The position numbers and the translations under genes were made by a program. Below, in pieces: positions 1-7,217 of a stretch of 63,110 bases of DNA. The notes below the pieces were generated by a model. That model had not been told where the DNA came from. It saw nothing but the letters and a program-made list of their open reading frames with translations, and searched no databases. How positions within the stretch are numbered: the first letter of the stretch is position 1; every line of letters starts with the position of its first letter. Source of the stretch: Lachnospiraceae bacterium (GTDB taxonomy: Bacteria; Bacillota; Clostridia; Lachnospirales; Lachnospiraceae); NCBI GenBank assembly GCA_017634975.1, contig JAGBMJ010000047.1, forward strand, positions 1 through 63,110. Direction: 5' to 3'.

Positions 1-190
1 AATGGCATATTTGCAATCCCAATCTTCACATGTTTCGTACAATAAAGGCGCTGCGAAACCACTATCGCCCCGGAGATAAAGGGGTAATGAAGGATACCTT
101 GTACGGAACTCCTGCAACAGCGGAGTCATAAATTCGTCTGCGTCATTGCTGCAATAATGAGTACCATCACGGAGTTCCATCTTCAGAAGA
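1..190 (-). pseudogene. IS1380-type transposase fragment, cut by the window edge
   Basis: Reading the minus strand from about 190 down to 1 gives one open frame of about 63 codons. It contains ELRDGTHYCSNDADEF and then LYLRGDSGFAAPLLYE, a combination characteristic of IS1380-family transposases; the Asp in RGDSGF belongs to the catalytic core. No start is present: at about 184 the match stops and the sequence passes into remains of an ABC exporter gene on the other strand, so the transposase is broken there. The other end continues outside the window. The family call is from remembered motifs, not a search. Confidence 0.72.
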
Positions 191-222
191 TCACCGGTAA
201 TGCCGTCATAACATAATAGTGG

Positions 223-743
223 ATGATATCCATCACCTTTACCGGAGCGTATATGATCGCATTTGTGGTCGGAGCACTGATGGTCAGTAACGGGGCGATC
301 ACCTTTGGCGTGATGACCGCTTTTGTGATGTAAACACCAGAAAGTTGATCAGCTATGTTCCGCAGGGGAACACCTTGATGTTTGGTACCATCGCCGATAA
401 TCTCCGCATGGGAAAGAGCGATGCAACCAAAGAAGAGATGCGGGAAGTGCTTCGTATCGCAGATGCTCTGGATTTTGTAGAGAGCCTGCCGGAAGGCGTG
501 GATACAATGATCGGGGAGAAAGCGACGGGAATATCCAAGGGACAGGCCCAGAGAATATCCATCGCCAGGGCATTGCTTAAGAAATCGGCAGTTCTGATAC
601 TGGATGAGGCAACATCTGCACTGGATGAAAAGACAGGGATGAAGATACTGGATGCCATAGCAAGATCGGAGCATCCGACGGTTTTATATGTCAGCCACAG
701 GCGGTATCTGGATAAGTACGCGGATCAGGTGGTGGAGGTATGA
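223..743 (+). pseudogene. Broken ABC exporter gene (membrane piece plus end of ATPase domain)
   Basis: Two pieces of one ABC exporter gene remain. Positions 223-333 encode a membrane helix (AYMIAFVVGALMVSNGAITF) ending in a stop. Positions 345-743, in another frame from a TTG codon, encode the last 132 residues of an ATPase domain. This part has the Q-loop (ISYVPQGNTLMFG), a signature-like ISKGQAQRISIARAL, Walker B VLILDEATSALD and the H-loop region (YVSHRR). Walker A and most of the transmembrane domain are missing, so it cannot be a working transporter. The signature has K where most exporters have G. The IS1380 fragment next to it suggests the damage came from transposition. Confidence 0.7.
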
Positions 744-856
744 GAAAGATTTCAGGATTCTTTGGAGACGAAAAGGTGGCAAGCTTGTGTTCGATAACCT
801 CGCTGCCACCCATATCGATCAGATCCAGTATATTTATTACTACAGGAGACATTTAA
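740..856 (+). CDS. Possible 38-residue ORF overlapping the ABC remnant
   Basis: An ATG at 740 overlaps the stop of the ABC remnant (ATGA), the usual sign of translational coupling, and GGTGGAGG just upstream could serve as a ribosome binding site. The frame runs 38 codons (MRKISGFFGDEKVASLCS at the start) to TAA at 854-856. I do not recognise it. It may be the surviving 5' end of a longer downstream gene or a small cargo peptide of the lost exporter. Because the neighbouring gene is itself broken, it is probably not functional. Confidence 0.25.
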   Translation: MRKISGFFGDEKVASLCSITSLPPISIRSSIFITTGDI

Positions 857-1044
857 AGTGCAGCCTCCTTTTTCCACATATCTATTATATGGCTGATCTT
901 ATTTGGATCGGTCTCTACCTTAGTCTTGGGCTTATCTTCAGTCTTATAAGGATCAGCAATAGATGCCTCTATCGCTGAGATAAAAGCTTCTGCCTTTTTT
1001 GGGTCATTTATAACCACATTATGAAAAATGCTTGATGTAGCCAT
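853..1044 (-). CDS. Small conserved-looking hypothetical protein (63 aa)
   Basis: The gene reads leftwards from ATG at 1044, preceded by a near-perfect ribosome binding site (AAAGGAGGTGCCGAT on the minus strand). The protein begins MATSSIFHNVVINDPKKAEA and is acidic and basic by turns, with no signal peptide, membrane segment or cysteines. Similar short proteins starting this way are, as I remember, common in mobile elements of Lachnospiraceae, but no function is known to me. The frame is intact among broken neighbours and its last bases overlap the end of the small ORF on the other strand. Confidence 0.6.
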   Translation of the reverse strand: MATSSIFHNVVINDPKKAEAFISAIEASIADPYKTEDKPKTKVETDPNKISHIIDMWKKEAAL

Positions 1045-1251
1045 ATCGGCACCTCCTTTTCTTCTTTATCGGCATTTCTGCCTACCTACTCAACCTTATT
1101 ATATGCAAGAAAGTGGGATTTTTCAACAGAGATTTGAACTCTTCACTTGACTCTTCACTTGACAATGTTGCAGAGATATCATTAATCATGATGACTTCAG
1201 ATTGAAGCGGAAGGGAAAAACATACTTTGATACTGTGGTACAAATGCATAA

Positions 1252-1662
1252 TTGTGTAATACCATTAGATGGTTTAGCACCAACTTATGCAAGGCTGAGT
1301 TACAGTGGTTCCATGAAAAACGCATAAGGCTTAAAATCCTGGATCTGCCCACATCTATGGTAGAAGTACCGGAAGGCCAGGAATGGATCATAGATATGAT
1401 CTCCAATATATTGGTAGAAGTATTGTCCAGCATTGCGGAACAGGAGCGATTGACAATCCGGAAAAGGCAACGTGAGGGCATTGATGCTGCGAAGAAAAAA
1501 GGTAAGCATCTGGGGAGACCGATAACGGAAATGCCGGCAGGATTTGGGGAGATGTATCGTGAATGGAAAGCAGGTCGGATCACAGCACGATGGGCGATGA
1601 AGCAACTGGGCTTGAAGAGCAGCACGTTCTATAGGTTGGTTCGGAAGTACGAGAAAGGATAA
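1252..1662 (+). pseudogene. Serine recombinase, C-terminal part only
   Basis: The frame gives 136 residues that match the second half of the resolvase/invertase type of small serine recombinase. It includes LKILDLPTSM, EWIIDMISNILVEVLSSIAE and the typical RKRQREGIDAAKKKGKHLGRP linker helix, then a helix-turn-helix DNA-binding end (ITARWAMKQLGLKSSTFYRL). The N-terminal catalytic region with the active-site serine, about 80-90 residues, is absent. The first 13 or so residues do not look like the family and probably come from the junction. Likely real extent is about 1290-1662. It belongs to the decayed island. Confidence 0.75.
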
Positions 1663-1667
1663 GAAGG

Positions 1668-1731
1668 TGTCCCGAAAGGTGGCTGAGTTTTGGCAGATAG
1701 GTCAGAACTGGTATTGCCATCTTTTGGGACA
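1668..1731. repeat. 16 bp inverted repeat (hairpin) after the recombinase remnant
   Basis: TGTCCCGAAAGGTGGC at 1668-1683 pairs with GCCATCTTTTGGGACA at 1716-1731 over all 16 positions, two of them G-U pairs, around a 32-base loop. It begins just after the recombinase stop codon. No T-run follows, so a simple terminator is doubtful; it could be an end of a former element. From here to 1988 I see no gene, only an AT-rich stretch. Confidence 0.55.
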
Positions 1732-1988
1732 TATTTCGATATGCTTACAACGGTGTGCCGGAAGGTAGACTTTTTGAGATGATATTCGACGCTCGTTCGA
1801 TATTTTTTTTGATACTGGAGTCTGCATATATTATGTTATAATGCATATTATATTACAGTAGAACTGACCAAGTAACTTGGCGGGGGAGTTAATATGTGAC
1901 TAAAGTCATATTGAGAATATATCTTTCTTCACTGTAAAAAATAAATACATAGATTATATAATAAACGTGTCGAACGGAGATACTTACA

Positions 1989-2699
1989 ATGAATAGACTC
2001 AAAAAGGTTGGCGCAGTTGTTATTATTATAATTTTAAATATTTTGATGTTTGGTATAATCCCACTGAATGTATTGCTGATATGGAAGGATTTTCCGCAGT
2101 GGATCATGATACCTGCTTCTGTGGCGGATATAGCGGTTGTTTTTCTTATAGCTAAGCAGGCATTTACTGGGAAAATATCAAAGATAATTACAGTGATCAT
2201 CACGAGTGTTTTTGCGGTTATGTGTGTATTTCTTGCATATGCCTGCCCATATTGGAATAGTGATGGCTTCAAGTCTGACAGACCAATACATTATTATGAG
2301 AATTCGGAACTCACAAAGAAAGAGGCGCTGGATGATCTTGATGAGGTTATGGACTGCCTGAGAAAGTATCATATATCTTTTGCAGATGGACTGACACCTG
2401 AGGTTCAGGCAAAGTATGAGGAGGTCAGGGCTGATCTTGAGTCAAAGGATACGATCAAAAGGATAGAATTTGTGCGTGGCATCCGAAGTATCCTTCATGA
2501 GATAAACGACGGACATACATCATTTAACACGTGGGACTCTATGTTGCTGTCGGATGGTCCTGAGATGAATGGCAAAGGCTATAGCATATATTCTGTAAAT
2601 GGAATGACAGAAAACAGGATGAAGGAACTCATAGAGCCTTACTATTCCTATGAAACACCGCGTCATATCAGTGTAGGATGCAATAAAAACGTTATATGA
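1989..2699 (+). pseudogene. Membrane-anchored S41-like protein, truncated
   Basis: The product (236 aa) has three membrane segments near residues 7-30, 36-57 and 63-87, then a soluble part with the sequence LHEINDGHTSF. That motif and the helices before it resemble the region that precedes the catalytic domain of S41 (C-terminal processing / tricorn-like) peptidases. The catalytic Ser-Lys domain, which should follow for some 200 residues, is not present: the frame stops at 2697-2699 and nothing similar follows. The start ATG has GGAG 11 bases upstream. It reads as a gene that lost its 3' half, though a short non-catalytic product cannot be excluded. Confidence 0.5.
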
Positions 2700-2808
2700 T
2701 ATTGTTATTGTCAACTAATGCCCGGTTGTTGATTATATTTCAGTATAATCGAGGAGAAAGAATGATAAAGCGTTAGAACATAAAATCATAATACTATGGA
2801 GAACGGAA

Positions 2809-3564
2809 ATGAGTAAAATAAGTAAACAATTCCTGATAGTCACTTTTGCCATAATGGCAATATGTTGGGGAACTTGCGTGATCTGCAGTTTTAATGGCCT
2901 TTCGTTAAAGCAAGACTATTATTTATATCTTCCGTATATGATTGGGGGATTATCCCCGACGATCGCTTCGTTTGTTGTATTAAAGAAAAACGGGCAAGTC
3001 AGAAGCTTTAAGGAGTGGCTGAACAATGTGTTTGATATCAAACATGGCATAGCCTCGTATTTACTTGTTGTTGTATTATCCGTTATTTATGTTTTGCCGC
3101 AGTGTATCGTAGCAGGTTATGAAAAAGGCGCTCCGTTATATGCGATAATAGTTATGATACCCGTGATGTTACTTGGCGGGGGATTGGAAGAAGCGGGATG
3201 GCGTTATATTCTTCAGCCGGAGCTTGAAAAAAGGTGCCCTTATTTCGTAGCTACGCTTATAGTGTCCGTAATATGGTGGCTATGGCATTTGCCCTTGTTT
3301 TATATAAGTGGCGTGGGTCAGGAAGGTAAAAGCTATATCGCCTTTGGATTTGGTGTGCTAGGGATGGCTTTTGCTTTAGCGTGTGTTAGAAAATGCACGG
3401 ATAGTGTATGGTTGTGCGTATTGCTGCATTGCATCGTTAATGCTTCAGGCGGAGTTTACGAAATTAATGACAGCGTTTTGGGAAATGCAGTGATGGCAGG
3501 CATTATGATTGTGATCACGCTATTTATTGTATATTTGAATGATAAGAAGAAGTTTTTTAGATAG
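2809..3564 (+). CDS. CPBP family intramembrane glutamic endopeptidase
   Basis: A 251-residue polytopic membrane protein with about seven hydrophobic segments. It carries the three conserved CPBP (ABI/Rce1-like) motifs: EEAGWRYILQPEL around residue 127 (EExxxR, catalytic glutamates), WWLWHLPLF around 162 (with the metal- or water-positioning His) and HCIVN around 205 (HxxxN). Members cut within the membrane; in Firmicutes some act in bacteriocin immunity or maturation and others have unknown substrates. GGAGAACGGAA lies just upstream of the start. All motif residues are present, so it should be active. It lies alone between a truncated gene and an acetyltransferase and no bacteriocin gene was found beside it. 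Confidence 0.85.
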   Translation: MSKISKQFLIVTFAIMAICWGTCVICSFNGLSLKQDYYLYLPYMIGGLSPTIASFVVLKKNGQVRSFKEWLNNVFDIKHGIASYLLVVVLSVIYVLPQCIVAGYEKGAPLYAIIVMIPVMLLGGGLEEAGWRYILQPELEKRCPYFVATLIVSVIWWLWHLPLFYISGVGQEGKSYIAFGFGVLGMAFALACVRKCTDSVWLCVLLHCIVNASGGVYEINDSVLGNAVMAGIMIVITLFIVYLNDKKKFFR

Positions 3565-3619
3565 TCGAGAAAAAACGGAAAATTTGAAAATGTTTTTCAG
3601 GATAAAAGGATAGGTAATA

Positions 3620-4150
3620 ATGCAAATTCGATTATTTAATCTCGATGAAGATTTTGATGTTATCAAGACATGGATCACAGATGAAAGAACACATATGATG
3701 TGGTGCGCAAATCTGATCTCGTATCCCCTCGAAAAAGAAAAGTTCAGGTGCTTTCTGGCAGAAATATCAGAAAAATTCGGAGACATTCCTTTCGCTGCGG
3801 TAGATGATGACGGACGTACTGTTGGATTCTATTGCTACTCACTTAATCATGAGACTCATGAAGGGATGCTAAAGTTTGTTATAGTGGATGCATCTGTTCG
3901 TGGTAAAGGAATCGGTAAAGAAATGATCAAGCTAGCCGTTTGCAAGGCCTTTACTGATCCGGAGGTTTTGGCTGTACAGCTTAATGTGTTTCCGGAGAAT
4001 GCAAGAGCCAAGAGATGCTATGAGGGGGTTGGATTTACCGAAAGGCATAATACTCCTGACGCATTCAAGTATAAAGACGAGTCTTGGGGCAGATGTAATA
4101 TGATTATAAAACGTTCTATTACAGTTTTATATAGCACGGGAGTAATATGA
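3620..4150 (+). CDS. GNAT family N-acetyltransferase
   Basis: A 176-residue cytoplasmic protein with the GNAT fold. The acetyl-CoA binding motif is VRGKGIGKEM near residue 95 and the later LNVFPENARAKRCYEGVGF near 121-139 is the usual motif B region. The pattern is closest to the RimJ/RimL-like general acetyltransferases, but the acceptor cannot be told from sequence. AAAGGATAGG precedes the ATG. Its stop overlaps the next start as ATGA, so it is translated together with the alpha/beta hydrolase that follows. The AT-rich codon use matches the rest of the island rather than the core genes after 7000. Confidence 0.8.
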   Translation: MQIRLFNLDEDFDVIKTWITDERTHMMWCANLISYPLEKEKFRCFLAEISEKFGDIPFAAVDDDGRTVGFYCYSLNHETHEGMLKFVIVDASVRGKGIGKEMIKLAVCKAFTDPEVLAVQLNVFPENARAKRCYEGVGFTERHNTPDAFKYKDESWGRCNMIIKRSITVLYSTGVI

Positions 4151-5115
4151 AAAAGGGAATTGTAAAAAAGGTATTGAGGATCATATGGAGATTGCTACTT
4201 GGTATATTAGCGGTCTTTTTAGCTTTTTTGATTATTGTGAAAATATGGAATGAAATTGCTGTGAATCAGGAAAAAGAACTGCTTGAAGATCATCCCGGTG
4301 AATTTGTAGAGATAGATGGCCGAAACATGAATATATATGTAGAGGGTGATGGAGATCATACCATTGTGTTTATGTCCGGTTGGGGAACAGAATCCCCGAT
4401 TTATGACTTCAGACCACTTTACTCTAAACTTAGCGATGATTATAAATGCGTAGTGATTGAAAAATTTGGCTATGGGTTCAGCGATGAGATTGACGGAGAA
4501 AGAGATTTTGATACTATACTTCGTCAGGACAGAGAGGCACTGGAAATGATGGGAATAGAAGGCCCTTTCATATTGTGTCCGCATTCACTGTCAGGGCTTG
4601 AAGCAACTCTTTGGGCTCAAAAATATCCGAAAGAGGTGGAAGCGATAGTAGGTCTTGATATGTCGTCCGCAAATTATGACGGACTTGGGAAAATAAAAGA
4701 AAGCTTTGCGCAAAAATCAATGATCAATCTGAACAAAGTAGTTCGCTTCCTCGGTATCAACCGATTTTTAATGACGATCAGTGAATACGATGAAACTTAC
4801 ACAGAGGAAGAATGGAAGCAATATACGGCTTTAGTTTGCAAAAACCAGTCAAATGATACCGTGTGTCGTGAAAATGATGCGATTGGCGAGGTGTGTGAAG
4901 AAATAAACGCTGCGGCTTTGCCGGATACGCCGACATTACAGTTCATTTCAACCTACAACAGTAATTATGAATATTGGAAGAGTACACATCAGGAATTGGT
5001 TGATGCTTCATCATTCGGAGAATTGATCGAACTCGATTGCGGTCATTATCTGCATCAGTATGAATCCGAAAGAATTGCAGAAGAAATGAAGGATTTTATT
5101 GAAGGGCTGAAATGA
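4147..5115 (+). CDS. Membrane-anchored alpha/beta hydrolase (copy 1)
   Basis: A 322-residue protein with one N-terminal membrane anchor (residues about 7-35) and an alpha/beta hydrolase domain outside or at the membrane. The nucleophile elbow reads PHSLSG where most family members have GHSLGG, so the serine is kept but both flanking glycines are changed. A catalytic His is seen in LDCGHYLHQYE near the end. GWGTESPIYDF supplies the oxyanion-hole region. The start overlaps the GNAT stop by four bases. Its neighbour at 5257 is a paralogue with the same layout. Substrate unknown; esterase or lipase-like activity is plausible only by family. Confidence 0.8.
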   Translation: MKKGIVKKVLRIIWRLLLGILAVFLAFLIIVKIWNEIAVNQEKELLEDHPGEFVEIDGRNMNIYVEGDGDHTIVFMSGWGTESPIYDFRPLYSKLSDDYKCVVIEKFGYGFSDEIDGERDFDTILRQDREALEMMGIEGPFILCPHSLSGLEATLWAQKYPKEVEAIVGLDMSSANYDGLGKIKESFAQKSMINLNKVVRFLGINRFLMTISEYDETYTEEEWKQYTALVCKNQSNDTVCRENDAIGEVCEEINAAALPDTPTLQFISTYNSNYEYWKSTHQELVDASSFGELIELDCGHYLHQYESERIAEEMKDFIEGLK

Positions 5116-5256
5116 TATTGTATTTAATTACAGTTTTATAGACCATGGGGGGTTGGTTTTCTTGGCATAGAAAATCAGCAGTATAGATAACTAAATCCTG
5201 AATTAATCATGACATTGTATTTTATGAATTTGAAGAGGAGAGAGAGTACGAAATCT

Positions 5257-6207
5257 ATGAAAAAAGCATTGAGAATTATAGGAAAAATAGTGTTGGGAGT
5301 ATTAGTTACAATTGTAGTCTTGCTTTTGGGTATATTTATTTACAATAGGATCAAACTTGCAGATGATAAAGATGTGATAAATAATCAGCAACTATCGCAG
5401 ATGGTCGAAGTGGATGGTCAGATGATGAGTGTTTATATATCGGGCGAAGGCAAACACACATTGGTTTTTATGTCTGGTGCCGGCACTCCATGTCCGATTC
5501 TTGATTTTAAACCTTTTACTGATCGCTTTGATGAAGATTACAGAATAGTCATCATAGAAAAATTCGGATATGGATTTAGTAATGAATACGATGGTTCCAG
5601 AGATGTTGAGACCAGAGTCAGTCAAAACAGAAAAGCCCTTGAGGCGGCAGGAATAACAGGTTCGTTTATTCTATGCCCTCATTCATATTCGGGATTAGAA
5701 GCAATTTATTGGGCTCAGAATTATCCCGATGAGATAGAAGCAATCATAGGATTAGATATGGCAGTACCAAGATCTTATGATATGTGTGATGACAGCATTA
5801 TTCAATCGGTCAAATCTTCTGATTCCATTAACAGATTGCTTAGGGAAATAGGAATTGTAAGATTATTCGTCGGAGGCACTTTACCAGATGATTTTACCGA
5901 TGAAGAGAAGAAAATCGCTACAGCAATTATATGTAATAATTTTGGGAGCAAAACAGCTTCCAATGAAACCGACTATATCATATCGGATTTAGCATTGATT
6001 GACGGTATGCCGATGCCGGATGTACCGATTTTGCTAATCATATCTGACGGAACAGTAACTGAAGGGTGGATTGATTTTGAGATGAATTATGCATCACAAC
6101 TTTCTGATGTAACTACTGTTCAACTGAATTGTGGACACTCAGTCTATGACTATGAGCCTGACAAATGCGAGGCTGCTATGCGTGGTTTTATTGATGGTTT
6201 GGATTGA
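5257..6207 (+). CDS. Membrane-anchored alpha/beta hydrolase (copy 2)
   Basis: This 316-residue paralogue of the previous gene has the same plan: a membrane anchor at residues 3-28, a region equivalent to the oxyanion loop (GAGTPCPILDF), the elbow PHSYSG and a late histidine in LNCGHSVYDYE. The frame is open from an ATG at 5209, but that codon has no ribosome binding site, while GAGGAGAGAGAG precedes the ATG at 5257; I therefore use 5257. About 140 bases without a gene separate it from copy 1, suggesting tandem duplication and divergence. A strong terminator follows at 6283. Substrate not known. Confidence 0.78.
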   Translation: MKKALRIIGKIVLGVLVTIVVLLLGIFIYNRIKLADDKDVINNQQLSQMVEVDGQMMSVYISGEGKHTLVFMSGAGTPCPILDFKPFTDRFDEDYRIVIIEKFGYGFSNEYDGSRDVETRVSQNRKALEAAGITGSFILCPHSYSGLEAIYWAQNYPDEIEAIIGLDMAVPRSYDMCDDSIIQSVKSSDSINRLLREIGIVRLFVGGTLPDDFTDEEKKIATAIICNNFGSKTASNETDYIISDLALIDGMPMPDVPILLIISDGTVTEGWIDFEMNYASQLSDVTTVQLNCGHSVYDYEPDKCEAAMRGFIDGLD

Positions 6208-6282
6208 TTGATCAGGAATAAAATGAACTATGAAATATGTGAACCCGATGGCAGTTTATACCGGAAGATAATCGCACTAAGA

Positions 6283-6324
6283 CTCTCTGGTACTGTTCAA
6301 ATGAACGGTACCAGAGAGATTTTT
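6283..6324 (+). terminator. Rho-independent terminator after the hydrolase pair
   Basis: CTCTCTGGTAC at 6283-6293 pairs perfectly with GTACCAGAGAG at 6308-6318; an inner GTTC/GAAC pair extends the stem around an AAAT loop. A run of T residues follows from 6320. It ends transcription of the GNAT and hydrolase genes. Confidence 0.85.
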
Positions 6325-6434
6325 GTTACTCGGGTAGCCTGCCTTCATACATGATCTGAAGCGTATTCTTATTCTCCGGCTCTAATTATTTTCTTGTTTT
6401 CTTTCATTCCGGATTCGCGTGCGCGCTGACTACA

Positions 6435-6816
6435 AGGCTAAAACAGCATACTAAAAATGGTGATGAAGAGGGGAATCGTATTTTCCCGATGTCTGATCGT
6501 GCATATCGGGTGTTATCCAGGCTCTGGGAACGAGCAGAAGATAAAGAAGGCTTTGTTTTCCTTTACAAGGGGCATCCGATTAAAACTCAGACCGTAAATA
6601 GCCATTTGGAACGTGCCTGTGAATATCTGGATATCAGATATATCTCCAATCATAATATCCGTGCTACTGGTGCGACGGCAGCGCTTGCTGAAGGGATGGA
6701 TGAGATGACAGTCAAGAGACTGGGGGTGGAAGTCTTTACAGACCATTCAGTACTATGCCAGAGAGGCCAGAGTCCGCAAGGATATTGAAGAAAAGTACGG
6801 TGCAATCTTCAACTAA
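6435..6816 (+). pseudogene. Tyrosine recombinase (integrase) C-terminal remnant, frameshifted
   Basis: From about 6435 one frame encodes LKQHTKNGDEEGNRIFP and then the catalytic region of a phage/ICE-type integrase, with HNIRATGATAAL (HxxR box). At about 6720 the reading must change frame: the first frame goes on as GVEVFTDHSV, whereas the shifted frame reads GGWKSLQTIQYYAREARVRK, which holds the expected Tyr nucleophile, and ends at TAA 6814-6816. The G-run at 6720-6724 is the likely site of the indel. The N-terminal domain and first catalytic Arg are missing. It sits about 90 bases from the 3' end of the tRNA-Glu gene, which suggests it once drove integration there. Confidence 0.8.
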
Positions 6817-6852
6817 TGCAAACTAATGCATTTTCAGGCTTACTAATGTAAA

Positions 6853-6896
6853 TAAAAAAATCTCCGAAAGCCTTTATTTATGGGCATTTCAGAGAT
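6853..6896 (-). terminator. Terminator of the tRNA-Glu gene
   Basis: On the minus strand AATCTCTGAAATGCC pairs with GGCTTTCGGAGATT, with two mismatches, followed by seven T residues. It lies about 10 bases beyond the tRNA 3' end and fits a terminator for that transcript. Confidence 0.75.
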
Positions 6897-6906
6897 TCAT
6901 TCAGCG

Positions 6907-6978
6907 CAGCTCGTAGCGGAATCGAACCGCTGTTTCCGCCGTGAGAGGGCGGCGTCTTAACCGCTTGACCAACGAGCC
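6907..6978 (-). tRNA. tRNA-Glu (anticodon CTC)
   Basis: On the minus strand the 72-base sequence begins GGCTCGTTGGTCAAGCGGTT and ends ACGAGCTG. The acceptor arms GGCTCGT and ACGAGCT pair (one G-U), the anticodon arm is CCGCC-CTCTCAC-GGCGG and the T arm contains the canonical GGTTCGATTCC. The anticodon CTC reads GAG (Glu). CCA is not encoded, as is common in Firmicutes. Its 3' end faces the integrase remnant and the island, so it is a candidate attachment site. Confidence 0.95.
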
Positions 6979-7066
6979 ATAAGTGCCGTACTTGATGATA
7001 ATACTACAGTACCGGATAAAATGCAAGCACTTTTTTTGCTTTTTTGTATTTTTTTGAAAAAAGCTG

Positions 7067-7117
7067 CCACAGGGACGGTTCTGTGGCTCATTTTGAGCCG
7101 GAGAACCGTCCCTGTGG
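7067..7117. repeat. GGGACGGTTCT palindrome, copy 1
   Basis: CCACAGGGACGGTTCT at 7067-7082 is mirrored by AGAACCGTCCCTGTGG at 7102-7117, with an inner GGCTCA/TGAGCC stem. The same core occurs at 46128-46197 and 61587-61638. Such intergenic palindromes are dispersed in many Firmicutes genomes. The copy lies upstream of the deoB promoter and would fold in RNA read through from either side. Confidence 0.85.
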
Positions 7118-7158
7118 TTTGGGTGGAGATGTATCTTTTCGGAATGACAGGTGTATGC

Positions 7159-7164
7159 TACAAT
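7159..7164 (+). promoter_or_regulatory. Likely deoB promoter (extended -10)
   Basis: TACAAT at 7159-7164 is preceded by TG one base upstream (TGCTACAAT), an extended -10 form. No good -35 box is seen; the best is TTTCGG with a 16-base spacer. It lies about 55 bases upstream of the deoB start. Confidence 0.4.
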
Positions 7165-7217
7165 GTAATGGATTAAATGTATGGTCGGCTATACGAAATA
7201 TTCAGGAGGACTTGCAG

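Noticed and set aside
1180-1300. A partial frame reading LKRKGKTYFDTVVQMHN just before the recombinase remnant
   Set aside because: It is open for about 40 codons but matches no family I know and lacks a start with ribosome binding site; it is likely junction debris in the island.
5209-5256. Longer N-terminus of the second hydrolase from ATG 5209
   Set aside because: There is no ribosome binding site before 5209, and the added residues spoil the usual short N-terminus before the membrane anchor; GAGGAGAGAG points to 5257.
7044-7217. N-terminal extension of deoB from the open frame at 7044
   Set aside because: It would translate through the GGGACGGTTCT palindrome and upstream of the promoter; the ATG at 7218 has AGGAGG and the family N-terminus.
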